Positions 1 to 8,791 of a stretch of 64,000 nucleotides of DNA are shown one piece after another. The DNA lies in contig NZ_LOCQ01000062.1 of NCBI RefSeq assembly GCF_001677885.1, positions 372,001-436,000 of the forward strand. The letters are read 5' to 3'. The notes below the pieces were generated by a model. That model worked only from the letters and a program-made list of their open reading frames with translations, had not been told where the DNA came from and searched no databases. The DNA is from Janthinobacterium psychrotolerans. GTDB lineage: Bacteria > Pseudomonadota > Gammaproteobacteria > Burkholderiales > Burkholderiaceae_D. Within the stretch, counting starts at the first letter, position 1. Each line of letters opens with the position of its first letter. Made by a program: the position numbers and the translations under genes.

Positions 1-753
1 TCGTACGTGCCCGAGCCGATCGCGCTGGGCGTCAACACCGATGCCTACCAGCCCTGCGAGCGCGAGCGCCAGCTGACGCGCCGCGTGCTCGAAGTGCTGC
101 ACGAATGCGACCATCCGGTGGGGCTGATCACCAAGTCCTCGCTGATCGAGCGCGATATCGACCTGCTCGCGCCGATGGCGGCGCGCCGTCTGGCGTCGGT
201 GGCGATCACTCTCACCACCCTCGACCCGGCCATTTCGCGCACCCTGGAGCCGCGCGCGGCCGCCCCGGCGCGGCGCTTGCGCACCATCCGCACCTTGACC
301 GACGCCGGCATTCCGGTCGGCGTCAGCATCGCGCCCATCATCCCGTTCGTGACGGAACCGGAGATCGAACAGTTATTGGAAGCGGTGCGCGACGCCGGCG
401 CCATCAACGCCCATTACGTGGTGCTGCGCCTGCCGTGGGAAGTCAACCCCCTGTTCCAGCAGTGGCTCGAAGCCCATTTCCCGGAACGCGCCCAGCGCGT
501 GATGAACCGCGTGCGCGAAATGCGCGGCGGCAAGGACTACGACAGCAGTTTTGGCGCGCGCATGCATGGCGAAGGCGTGTGGGCCGACCTGATACGCCAG
601 CGTTTTGAAAAAGCCGTGCACCGCCTGGGCCTGCACGGCAAGGGCGGGCGCTTCAAGCAGCTCGACGGCAGCCAGTTCCGCCGCCCGCTGGTAGTGCCGG
701 CTACGGGGTTCAAGGGCAAGGCTGGCAATGCGGGGCAGCTCGATCTGTTTTAG
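1..753 (+). CDS. PA0069-family radical SAM protein, C-terminal part (5' end outside window)
   Basis: The reading frame is open from the first base (S-Y-V-P-E-P...), so the gene starts upstream and about 250 C-terminal residues are visible. The segment YVPEPIALGVNTDAYQP and the later SIAPIIPFVTEP and VLRLPWEVNPLF stretches are typical of the PA0069 / SplB-like radical SAM group. The N-terminal CxxxCxxC cluster that would bind the 4Fe-4S cluster and SAM lies outside the window and cannot be checked. Family members are about 350-380 residues long, and the substrate is not established. The C-terminus (GNAGQLDLF) is intact and ends in TAG. An ATG at position 7 is an internal Met, not the likely start. 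Confidence 0.85.
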   Translation, partial: SYVPEPIALGVNTDAYQPCERERQLTRRVLEVLHECDHPVGLITKSSLIERDIDLLAPMAARRLASVAITLTTLDPAISRTLEPRAAAPARRLRTIRTLTDAGIPVGVSIAPIIPFVTEPEIEQLLEAVRDAGAINAHYVVLRLPWEVNPLFQQWLEAHFPERAQRVMNRVREMRGGKDYDSSFGARMHGEGVWADLIRQRFEKAVHRLGLHGKGGRFKQLDGSQFRRPLVVPATGFKGKAGNAGQLDLF

Positions 754-1010
754 CTGGCATCAATGGCCGGGCGCCTGCCCTGGCCGCACAGCCCGGTCGC
801 CAAAGGTTTTTCGCCAGTCCCTGGGGCTGACCTGGAAACGCTACTTGCAGTGCGGGCGCAGCAAGGCGGAGTCTGGAAGCCGGCCAGGCCGGGGATGCGC
901 TCGATCGACAAGGAGGTTGTTTCCAGCAGCTCGCGCGTGCGCTGCTGCCGTTCGTTGACGAGCCAGTGGACCAGGGTCATGCCGCGCCGCCAGGCCGGCG
1001 TGCATCGCGG
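754..1010 (-). pseudogene. Decayed C-terminal HTH of an AraC/GlxA-family regulator
   Basis: The minus strand from about 990 down reads MTLVHWLVNERQQRTRELLE, then TSLSIERIPGLAGFQT. This is the helix-turn-helix part of AraC-type regulators (usually W-L-x-x-R-x-x-R-A-R-E-L-L-E-T-T-D-L-S-V-E-R-I-A-x-x-x-G-F). Near position 865 the similarity moves to another frame, LRPHCK, then an in-frame TAG, then RFQVSPRDWRKTFGDRA, which matches the usual L-R-H-H-F-R-x-x-x-x-x-S-P-x-x-Y-R-R-x-F ending. At least one frameshift and one stop therefore interrupt it, and no N-terminal effector domain remains. It is best read as a relic, although a sequencing error alone could explain part of the damage. Confidence 0.6.
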
Positions 1011-1046
1011 AGCTGCTTATACATGAGCACCAACACTTACTGCTGA

Positions 1047-1052
1047 TATAAT
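1047..1052 (+). promoter_or_regulatory. Candidate -10 box (TATAAT) upstream of the kinase/GGDEF gene
   Basis: A perfect TATAAT lies in an AT-rich stretch that contrasts with the GC-rich surroundings, about 100 bases before the start codon of the large kinase gene. At 17-base spacing the -35 position reads TGAGCA, a poor match. The promoter is either weak or activator dependent, or the match is chance. Confidence 0.35.
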
Positions 1053-1069
1053 ACCTACAATGACGTAAT

Positions 1070-1091
1070 ATAACGATACTATAACGATACT
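1070..1091 (+). repeat. Tandem 11-bp repeat in the leader of the kinase/GGDEF gene
   Basis: Two exact, adjacent copies of ATAACGATACT lie just after the candidate -10 box and 59 bases before the start codon. Their position suggests a possible protein-binding site or a slippage product. No function can be assigned from sequence. Confidence 0.7.
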
Positions 1092-1149
1092 TAGCGACAC
1101 TCAGCTCTGCTGGTGCTTCCGCCATCATTCCGCACCGCAAGCCCAGCCC

Positions 1150-4100
1150 ATGCGCTCCCTTTTCGACTACGAGATCATCGAACAGCTCCATAGCGGACCC
1201 CGTTCACTGGTCTGCCGCGCCAGCACGCCTGATGGCACGGCGCTGATCGTCAAGATTCCCAACCAGCCATTTCCCTCGTTCCAGCAACTGGCCAGCTTCA
1301 AGCGCGGGTATGCCTGCGCGCGCCTGTGCCGCCACCCCGGCGTCGTGCATCCGCTGGCGCTGGAACTGCATGGCGGGCGCTGGACCATGCTCCAGGAAGA
1401 CAGCGGCGCCCTGTCGCTGGACCGGGTGCTGCGCGCACGGCTGGCAGACCGCCAGGCATGGTCGCAACCGGCGCTGGCGCTGGACGATTTGTTCGACATC
1501 GCGCTGCAATTGTGCGCGGCGCTCGAGGCGGTCCATCTGCAGGGCCTGATCCACAAGGATATCAATCCCTCGAACTTGTTGTGGCATGGCGAACGGCGGC
1601 AGCTGCAGCTGATTGATTTCGGCATCGCCAGCGAACTGGCGTCGCCAGACCCTGGCGGCGCCGGCGCTCAGCAGCTGGAAGGCACGCTGCGCTACATGGC
1701 GCCGGAACAGACCGGGCGCATGAACCGCCGCGTCGATCACCGCGCCGATTTCTACGCGCTGGGCGCCACCTTGTACGAGCTATTAACCGGCCAGGCGCCG
1801 TTCGAGGCGCGCGACGAGATGGAACTCGTGCACTGCCATATTGCGCGCAGCCCGGACTGGTCGCATCCGGCGCTGGCCAGGCTGCCCGGCCAGCTGCTGC
1901 CCATCATCCAGCGCCTGCTGGAAAAAAATCCGGAGCAGCGCTACCAGAGCCTGCAGGGCCTGCGCAACGACCTGGCGGCGTGCCGCGCGCCGCTGGCGGC
2001 GCAGCCGCATCAGTTGTCGTTTCACGACAGCCGCTTCCTGGTGCCGGCCACCTTGCTTGGACGCGACGCTGCCGTCGCCAGCCTGCTGGCGGCGCTCGGG
2101 CGCAGTGACGCGGGCGCGTGCGAGCTGCTGCTGGTGGCGGGCAGCTCGGGGATCGGCAAGTCGGCGCTGGTCAATGAAGTGCGTACGCCCGTGATGGCCC
2201 GACGCGGCTTTTTTGTGTCCGGCAAGCTGGACCTGCTGCAGCGCGAGGTACCGTATGCGGCGCTGGTGCGGGCTTTCCAGGCGCTGGTGCACCACTTGCT
2301 GGGGCAGCCTGACGACACGCTGCGGCAGTGGGCCGGCAAGCTGCGCGATGCGCTCGGCGGCGGCATGGGGGCGATGGTCGAACTGATCCCCGAATTGTCC
2401 CTGATCGTAGGCGCCACCGAGGCGCTGCCGGCGGCCACGCCGTCACAGGCGCAGTTGCGCCTGGACCGCCTGTTTCCCGGCTTTGTCGACGTCTTCGCCT
2501 CCGCAGGGCGGCCGCTGGTGCTGTTTCTCGACGACCTGCAATGGGCCGATGCGGCCACCTTGAGGATGATCGAGCTGCTGCTGGTGGCCTGCGACAAAAG
2601 CCGCCTGCTGATCATCGGCGCCTACCGCGACAATGAGGTGGGCGCGGCGCACCCCTTGATCGCGCTGCGCGACAAGCTGCTGGGGCGTGGCGCGCGCGTG
2701 TCGACGCTGGCCCTGTGCGCCCTGAGCGAGCCGCAGGTGGCGCAGCTGGTGGCGGCCACCGTGCGCGTGGCGGCGCCGGGCTGCGCCGCGCTGGCCCGCA
2801 TGTGCTACCAGAAGACGGCCGGCAATCCGTTTTTCCTCAGGCAGTTCCTCGCCACCCTCAACGATGACGGCCATTTGCGCTACCGGGCGGACGGCGACTG
2901 CTGGGACTGGGACCTGCCGGCGATCAAGCAGGCCAGGTATACCGACAACGTGGTCGACGCCCTGCTCGATAAGATCCGCCGCCTGCCCGGGCAGACGCAG
3001 CAGCTGCTGCCGCTGGCCGCGTCCAGCGGCAACCGCTTCACGCTCGGCACGCTGGCGCTGGCCGTCGATCGCGCGCCCGGCCAAGTGCGGCAAGACCTGG
3101 CGCCGGCGCTCGTTGCCGGCCTGGTGCTGCCTTCGGCCGGTGCTGGCGAGGGCGTCGACCGCTACCGGTTTCTGCACGACCGGGTGCAGCAGGCCGCGTA
3201 TCTGGCCGTCGATGCCGGCGCGCGCGCGGCCAACCACCTGCTGCTGGGCCGCTTGCTGCTGGCGCACACCAGCGACGAGCAGCGCGACGGCAAATTGTTC
3301 GACATCGTCGAGCAGCTCAACGCGGGCCGCGCACTGATCGGCGACGCACGGGAAAGAGTGCAACTGGCCGCACTGAACCTGCAGGCGGGCGAGAAGGCCC
3401 GGCGCTGCGCCGCCTTCCAGGCCACGCTGGAGCATATGCGCACGGGACTCGAACTGCTGCCGGCGCAGGCCGGGCACGGCGAGTCTGGCCTGTGGCTCGA
3501 ACTGCAGCTGGGGGCGGCCGAAGCGAGCTACCTGTGTGGCCAGTTCGATGCCGCCGAAGCGATCTACGCCCTGGTGCGCGAACGCGCCCTGGCGCCGTTG
3601 CAGCAGGTGCGCTGCTTCGCCATCCAGGCGCACCAGTATCAATTGCAGGGCCGCCTGCTCGAAGCCATCGCCGTGCAGCGCGAAGCACTGGCGCTGCTGG
3701 GCATGGCCATTCCGCACGAGGTGGCGCACATGAAGGCGCGCTTCGACGAGATACACTGTGATATCGGGCAGCTGCCTGGCGCCCGTGCGCCCGAGGCCTT
3801 GCTGGCGGCCGGCGACATGCCGGACCCGGTTGACGTGGCCGCGATGCAGATGATGCATGGCCTGTGGATGGCCAGCTACTACGCCGGGCAACAGGATCTC
3901 AGCGCGCTGATGGTGGTGTCGATGACGCGGCTGTCGATGCGGCGGGGCAGCAGCGATTTCAGCGCCGTTGCCTACGTCGGCTACGCCATGATGATTGCGC
4001 TGTACCAGGGCGATGCGGTGCGCGGCCACGATTTTGGCGCCATGGCGCTGCTGCTGGCCAGGCGCCGCGCCAATCTGCAGGCGCGCACGCAAACCGGCCT

Positions 4101-6144
4101 GATATTCGCCGCGATGGCCAGCCACTGGACGCAGCCGCTGCGCCATTCCGACGCCCTGTATGAGGAAGCGCTGGGCTGGGCGCTGGAAATCGGCGACTTC
4201 GTCCAGGTCGGCGTGGTGGCGGCCGTGCGCGCCACCGAGCGGCTGATCCTGGGCGACTACCTGCCGCACTTGCTGCTCGATATCGAGCAGCACCTGGCGC
4301 TGATGCGCGCCAACGGCCAGCAGGCGATGGCCGATTGCTGCGTCGCCGGTGCCTTGGCGCCGATCAGGTGTTTGATGGGGCTGACAGCGCGCAGCGACAG
4401 TTACGACGATGCACTCTTCAGCGAGGCCGGTTTTCTCGAGCAATACGGTCACTCCCGGCTGTATCGTGCCTATTTTTTGCAAGGGAAAATCCGCAACGCC
4501 TACCTGTTCGACAGCGCCGACGCCGAGCCGCTGGCGGCGCAGCTCACGCGCGTTACCGGCATCATGCGCGGCCAGGCCAAGGTGGTCGAGTCCAGCTTCT
4601 ACGCCGCGCTGATCTGGCTGCGCGCCTTGCGGCGCGATCGCGCACGCCCTGACGCGGCCGATCTGCTCGCACGGGTCGAAGCGCTGCAAGACAGCCTCGC
4701 CGCCTGGGCCAGCCAGGGTTCCGACACCAGCGCGGCCAGGCATCTGCTGGTGCAGGCCGAGATGGCGCGCTACCGCAACGAGCTGCAGATCGCCACGCGC
4801 AGCTATCAGCAGGCGATCGCCGCCGCCGGCCTGGCCGGCCAGGTGAACATGCAGGCGCTGGGCAATGAGCTGTGCGGCGAATGCTGGATCGAGCACGAGC
4901 ATCCGCGCGTGGCCGCCGTGTTCATGATCGACGCCATCGCCCATTACGAACAGTGGGGTGCGCACGGCAAGGTAGCGCAGCTGCGCGCGATCCATGCCGT
5001 GCCCATGTCCAGGATACGGGCGCATGCCGGCGCCAGCGTGCATGCCGGCGCCGCGCTCGACATGGTGTCGCTGCTGAAAGCGGCCACCACTTTGTCAAAC
5101 GAAGTCGGCCTGGGCAATGTGCTGACACGCCTGATCGCCATCGTCTGCGAAAACGCCGGCGCCCAGGTGGCGCGCCTGCTGCTGCTGTCCGATGGCGCTT
5201 ACCGTGTCGAGGCCGAGATCGACGGCGACGCCATCACCGTGCTGCAATCGCGCCAGCTGGACCTCGATGCCGCCAGCGACCCGCAGTTCCCGCTGTCGCT
5301 GCTGCGCTACGTGATGCGCACCGGCGTCGAAGTGATCGAAGACGGCGTCACGGGCGCGTCGCGCTTTGCCGCCGACCCGTATGTGCGGCAGCGCGCACGC
5401 GCCATCATGTGCCTGCCGATCCGGCATGGCGGCCAGATCGACGGCATTTTGTACTTCGAGAACCGGCTGGCCGATGCTTCGTTTACGCACGAACGCGTGA
5501 CGTTCCTGCGCATGCTGGGCGCGCAGGCGATGATCTCGATCGCCAGCGCCCGGCTGCATGACAGCCTCGAACGGCGCGTTGCCGAACGTACCGAACAGCT
5601 GGAGGCCGCCAACCGCCAGCTGGCGACCCTGTCGATCACCGATGGCCTGACAGGCCTGGCGAACCGTCGCCATTTCGACGATGTGCTGCGCAGCGAACAT
5701 GCGCGGTCGACGCGCGCCGGCCAGCCGCTGTCGGTGATCATGCTCGATGTCGATTACTTCAAGCGCTACAACGACCGCTACGGCCACCAGGCCGGCGACA
5801 CTTGCCTGGTCAAGGTGGCGCAGGCGCTGTTGAAATGCATGCGGCGCGCCAGCGACCTGACTGCCCGTTACGGTGGCGAAGAGTTTTCGATCGTGCTGCC
5901 CGATACCGGCGTGGCGGAGGCGCGCCAGATCGGCGACGCATTGCGCGCCACGATCGAAGCGCTCGGCATGGTCCATGCCGGTGCGGACGCCGGACAGGTC
6001 ACGATCAGCGTCGGCATCGCCGTGCAGCCGGCGCTTGGCGCCTTTGATGCCGACGCGCTGCTGCGCCTGGCCGATGCCGCGCTGTACCGCGCCAAGGATG
6101 CCGGACGCAACTGCGTGGTGGTGGAGACACTGGCGCCGGGCTGA
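1150..6144 (+). CDS. Ser/Thr protein kinase - AAA ATPase - GAF - GGDEF diguanylate cyclase fusion
   Basis: This is a 1664-residue multidomain signalling protein. Residues about 7-275 form a eukaryotic-type kinase: Lys35 in ALIVKIPN, HKDINPSNLL with catalytic Asp137, DFG at 156-158, and an APE-like motif near 184. The Gly-rich loop is degenerate. Residues about 300-560 form an AAA_16/STAND-type ATPase with Walker A GSSGIGKS (Lys337) and Walker B LFLDDLQW (458-465). A long TPR-like helical region follows to about 1290, then a GAF domain (about 1306-1470), a coiled coil, and a GGDEF domain with GGEEF at 1575-1579. The inhibitory I-site RxxD (RASD) sits exactly five residues before GGEEF. The layout resembles the kinase-ATPase-GAF-histidine kinase proteins of cyanobacteria, but a c-di-GMP synthase replaces the histidine kinase. 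It has no membrane segment, so it is probably cytoplasmic. It appears to be monocistronic. Confidence 0.92.
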   Translation: MRSLFDYEIIEQLHSGPRSLVCRASTPDGTALIVKIPNQPFPSFQQLASFKRGYACARLCRHPGVVHPLALELHGGRWTMLQEDSGALSLDRVLRARLADRQAWSQPALALDDLFDIALQLCAALEAVHLQGLIHKDINPSNLLWHGERRQLQLIDFGIASELASPDPGGAGAQQLEGTLRYMAPEQTGRMNRRVDHRADFYALGATLYELLTGQAPFEARDEMELVHCHIARSPDWSHPALARLPGQLLPIIQRLLEKNPEQRYQSLQGLRNDLAACRAPLAAQPHQLSFHDSRFLVPATLLGRDAAVASLLAALGRSDAGACELLLVAGSSGIGKSALVNEVRTPVMARRGFFVSGKLDLLQREVPYAALVRAFQALVHHLLGQPDDTLRQWAGKLRDALGGGMGAMVELIPELSLIVGATEALPAATPSQAQLRLDRLFPGFVDVFASAGRPLVLFLDDLQWADAATLRMIELLLVACDKSRLLIIGAYRDNEVGAAHPLIALRDKLLGRGARVSTLALCALSEPQVAQLVAATVRVAAPGCAALARMCYQKTAGNPFFLRQFLATLNDDGHLRYRADGDCWDWDLPAIKQARYTDNVVDALLDKIRRLPGQTQQLLPLAASSGNRFTLGTLALAVDRAPGQVRQDLAPALVAGLVLPSAGAGEGVDRYRFLHDRVQQAAYLAVDAGARAANHLLLGRLLLAHTSDEQRDGKLFDIVEQLNAGRALIGDARERVQLAALNLQAGEKARRCAAFQATLEHMRTGLELLPAQAGHGESGLWLELQLGAAEASYLCGQFDAAEAIYALVRERALAPLQQVRCFAIQAHQYQLQGRLLEAIAVQREALALLGMAIPHEVAHMKARFDEIHCDIGQLPGARAPEALLAAGDMPDPVDVAAMQMMHGLWMASYYAGQQDLSALMVVSMTRLSMRRGSSDFSAVAYVGYAMMIALYQGDAVRGHDFGAMALLLARRRANLQARTQTGLIFAAMASHWTQPLRHSDALYEEALGWALEIGDFVQVGVVAAVRATERLILGDYLPHLLLDIEQHLALMRANGQQAMADCCVAGALAPIRCLMGLTARSDSYDDALFSEAGFLEQYGHSRLYRAYFLQGKIRNAYLFDSADAEPLAAQLTRVTGIMRGQAKVVESSFYAALIWLRALRRDRARPDAADLLARVEALQDSLAAWASQGSDTSAARHLLVQAEMARYRNELQIATRSYQQAIAAAGLAGQVNMQALGNELCGECWIEHEHPRVAAVFMIDAIAHYEQWGAHGKVAQLRAIHAVPMSRIRAHAGASVHAGAALDMVSLLKAATTLSNEVGLGNVLTRLIAIVCENAGAQVARLLLLSDGAYRVEAEIDGDAITVLQSRQLDLDAASDPQFPLSLLRYVMRTGVEVIEDGVTGASRFAADPYVRQRARAIMCLPIRHGGQIDGILYFENRLADASFTHERVTFLRMLGAQAMISIASARLHDSLERRVAERTEQLEAANRQLATLSITDGLTGLANRRHFDDVLRSEHARSTRAGQPLSVIMLDVDYFKRYNDRYGHQAGDTCLVKVAQALLKCMRRASDLTARYGGEEFSIVLPDTGVAEARQIGDALRATIEALGMVHAGADAGQVTISVGIAVQPALGAFDADALLRLADAALYRAKDAGRNCVVVETLAPG

Positions 6145-6150
6145 GCGCCG

Positions 6151-7041
6151 TCAGGTCTCGTGCGCCGCAAACCACTCGGCCAGGAAAGCGAGCATGGTGC
6201 AGCTGATTGCCCTCGGGTGGGCGCGCGACATATAGATGGCGTGGATGCCCATCGCGTGGGGCCGGTAGCCGGGCAGCAGGGCCACCAGCTGGCCGCTGGC
6301 GATCAGCGGCGCGGCGGAAAACACCGGCTGCAGCGCAATGCCGGCGCCTTCGACCGCCGCCTGCAGCAGCACCACCGATTCGTTGGCGCTCAGGCTGCCG
6401 CTGACCGGTACGCTGACGCTCTCGCCCGCGTGCTCGAAGTGCCACAGGCTCTTGCCGAAATACGTATAAGTGAGGCAATCGTGCGTGGCCAGGTCGGTGG
6501 CCTGGCGCGGCGTGCCGTGCTGCTCCAGGTAAGCAGGCGAGGCGCACACCACCGAATGGCAGGTGCCCAGCGGACGCGCAATCACGCCGGGGTCGAGCTG
6601 GTTGGTGATGCGGATCGCCAGGTCGATTCTTTCTTCGACCAGGTTGACGGCGCGGTTGTCGATGCGCAGGTCGACCGCCGCCTGCCGGTGGCGTTTCAGG
6701 TAGGCGGCAATCGCCGCCGCCAGGGTCGCCTGGGCCAGCGACTGCGAGCAGGCGATGCGCAGCATGCCGCTCGGCTCCTCGTCGCCGGTGTCGCCCACGC
6801 TGGGCATCTGGTCGGCCAGCGACAGCAGTTCCTGGCAGCGCAGCAGGGTGATGTCGCCGGCGGCCGTCAGGTTGATGCGGCGCGTGGTGCGGTGAAACAG
6901 GCGCGCGCCGGACCAGGTTTCCATCTCGGCCAGGTAGCGCGTGACCATGGCGCGCGACATGTCGAGCAGTTCGGCGGCGCCACTCAGGCTGCCACATTCG
7001 GCAATGGTCACGAAGACCTTGGCGGCAACGATGCGGTCCAT
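6151..7041 (-). CDS. LysR-family transcriptional regulator
   Basis: This 296-residue protein has an N-terminal winged HTH (MDRIVAAKVFVTIAECGSLS, then AAELLDMSRAMVTRYLAEME) and a C-terminal LysR substrate-binding domain. The start at MDRIVAA is preferred over a Met 17 codons upstream, because GAAAGGA lies just before it and the HTH then begins at residue 3-5 as usual in the family. It is divergent from the MBL-fold gene with about 140 bases between the start codons, the usual layout for a LysR regulator and its target. The ligand is unknown. Its 3' end nearly touches the convergent kinase gene. Confidence 0.9.
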   Translation of the reverse strand: MDRIVAAKVFVTIAECGSLSGAAELLDMSRAMVTRYLAEMETWSGARLFHRTTRRINLTAAGDITLLRCQELLSLADQMPSVGDTGDEEPSGMLRIACSQSLAQATLAAAIAAYLKRHRQAAVDLRIDNRAVNLVEERIDLAIRITNQLDPGVIARPLGTCHSVVCASPAYLEQHGTPRQATDLATHDCLTYTYFGKSLWHFEHAGESVSVPVSGSLSANESVVLLQAAVEGAGIALQPVFSAAPLIASGQLVALLPGYRPHAMGIHAIYMSRAHPRAISCTMLAFLAEWFAAHET

Positions 7042-7184
7042 GCGGGCGCGTCCTTTCAAGATATTACTTGCGCGATTGGCGCAACAATCCATTGCATTCT
7101 AAGCGATTTATCGAACAGGCTGCAGCGTCTACCATGCAGTTGTCGCCCGCTGTCCGGGCATCGATCTCAACCAAGGAAACCACC

Positions 7185-8069
7185 ATGCACCGCCGCCACC
7201 TGATCGCCACCCTGTTCGCCGTTGGCCTGTCCACCTTGCTGCCGGCCGCGCACGCCGCCGCGCCACTGCAGCTGCAAGTCTACAATCCTGGCGAGAAAGC
7301 CATTTTCCCTGTCAGCTCGGTGATCGTCAGCGGCGAACGCGACGCCATCCTGGTCGACGCCCAGTTCCAGCACCACGATGCGCTGGCGCTGGTCAGGCAG
7401 ATCAAGGACAGCGGCAAGACCCTGCGCACCGTGTACATCAGCCACAGCGACCCCGATTACTACTTCGGCCTCGACGTGATCCACGCCGCTTTTCCATCGG
7501 CAAAAATCGTCGCCACGCCGCAGACGGTGGCGGCCATCAAGGCCAACATGAACGGCAAGCTGGCCTACTGGGCGCCGCTCATGAAAGACAATGCGCCGCG
7601 CGCGCTGGTGCTGCCGCAGGTGCTGCACGCCGACCACCTGAGCCTCGAAGGCAAGCGCATCGAGATCAAGGGCCTGAAAGGCGCCAGCCCCGAGCGCAGC
7701 TATCTGTGGATACCCTCGCTGAAAACCGTGGCCGGCGGCGTGGTCGTCAGCAGTGGCCTGCATGTCTGGGTGGCCGACACGCAAACGCCGCAGTCGCGCG
7801 CCAACTGGCTCGCTACGCTCGACGAGATCGCCGCACTGCGTCCGCAAGCCATCGTGCCGGGCCATTTTCTCGGCGCGGCGCCGGCCGGCATGGCGGCGCT
7901 CGACTACACGCGCAACTACCTGCAGGCGTTCGAGAAGGCGGCGGCTGCCGCCAAGGACTCGGCCGCCCTGATCAAGGCCATGCAGGAGAAATTTCCGCAG
8001 GCGCGCGAAAACGCGTCGCTGGAGCTGAGTGCGAAAGTGATCAAGGGAGAAATGACGTGGCCACAGTAA
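7185..8069 (+). CDS. Exported MBL-fold (metallo-beta-lactamase superfamily) protein
   Basis: This 294-residue protein has a signal peptide (MHRRHLIATLFAVGLSTLLPAAHA). The beta-lactamase fold is shown by ILVDAQF, YISHSDPDYYFG, WVADTQ and IVPGHFLG. The usual metal motif HxHxDH is altered: HSDPDYY keeps the first His and the Asp but has Asp and Tyr in place of the second and last His. The late His in PGHF and the Asp in VADT remain. Metal content and activity are therefore uncertain. The start has AAGGAAACC eight bases upstream. The gene overlaps the DsbA-like gene by 13 bases, so the two are probably translationally coupled and controlled by the divergent LysR regulator. Confidence 0.82.
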   Translation: MHRRHLIATLFAVGLSTLLPAAHAAAPLQLQVYNPGEKAIFPVSSVIVSGERDAILVDAQFQHHDALALVRQIKDSGKTLRTVYISHSDPDYYFGLDVIHAAFPSAKIVATPQTVAAIKANMNGKLAYWAPLMKDNAPRALVLPQVLHADHLSLEGKRIEIKGLKGASPERSYLWIPSLKTVAGGVVVSSGLHVWVADTQTPQSRANWLATLDEIAALRPQAIVPGHFLGAAPAGMAALDYTRNYLQAFEKAAAAAKDSAALIKAMQEKFPQARENASLELSAKVIKGEMTWPQ

Positions 8070-8773
8070 GCACGCCCGTGCTGCATTATGTGCATGACCC
8101 GCTGTGCGGCTGGTGCTACGGCGCCGCGCCCTTGCTGGGCGCCGCGCAGGCGGTCGAGGGCCTGGCCATCGTGCTGCACGGTGGCGGCATGATGAGCGGC
8201 GCCAACCGCCAGAGTGTCAACGACAAGCTGCGCCGCCACGTGATGGCGCATGACCTGCGCATCGCCCAGGCCACCGGCCAGCCGTTCGGCCAGGCGTATG
8301 TCGACGGCTTGCTGCGCGATGCCGGCGCCGTGTTCGATTCGACGCCGCCGACCACCGCCATCCTGGCGGCGCAGGAAATCGCCGGCCTGGGCCTGGACAT
8401 GCTGCATCTGATCCAGCAGGCCCATTATGTGCTGGGCCAGCGCGTGGCCGATGCGGGCGTGCTGGCGGCGCTGGCGCAGCAGCTGGGACTCGATGCCGGC
8501 CGGTTTGCCGAGTCATTCGGCAGCCTGGCCGGTGCCGCCACCGAACAGCACATCGCACACAGCCGCGCCCTGCTGGCACGTGTGGGTGGACAAGGCTTCC
8601 CCACGCTGGCCATCGAGCACGCCGACGGCCGCATGGTGCCGGTCGAGCTGGGCAACTGGCTGGGCCGTACCGAAGAGTGGCGCGACTACCTGCGCCGGCA
8701 GCTGTCGACGCAAGCGCAGGTGAACGCGGCGCACGGCGCGCCGGTTTGCGGCCTGGATGGCTGCATAGTGTAA
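8057..8773 (+). CDS. DsbA-family thioredoxin-fold protein (COG3531-like)
   Basis: This 238-residue protein starts HYVHDPLCGWCYGAAP, with a CxxC redox motif (CGWC) close to the N-terminus, then an all-helical insertion and GQGFPTLAIEH, which carries the cis-Pro region of DsbA-like folds. It has no signal peptide, so it is probably cytoplasmic, as in the FrnE/COG3531 group of predicted disulfide isomerases. A GTG start is chosen: AAGGGAGAA precedes it, and it places the YVHDP(L/M)C motif at the family position. It sits inside the 3' end of the MBL-fold gene. The last residues (CGLDGC) add two more cysteines, as often seen in this group. Confidence 0.82.
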   Translation: MATVSTPVLHYVHDPLCGWCYGAAPLLGAAQAVEGLAIVLHGGGMMSGANRQSVNDKLRRHVMAHDLRIAQATGQPFGQAYVDGLLRDAGAVFDSTPPTTAILAAQEIAGLGLDMLHLIQQAHYVLGQRVADAGVLAALAQQLGLDAGRFAESFGSLAGAATEQHIAHSRALLARVGGQGFPTLAIEHADGRMVPVELGNWLGRTEEWRDYLRRQLSTQAQVNAAHGAPVCGLDGCIV

Positions 8774-8791
8774 GCGGCGCCCACGCTGATC

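Noticed and set aside
2443..5043. 866-codon open frame antisense to the kinase/GGDEF gene
   Set aside because: Its His/Gln/Arg-rich product is the expected artefact opposite a high-GC gene; no domain and no ribosome-binding site.
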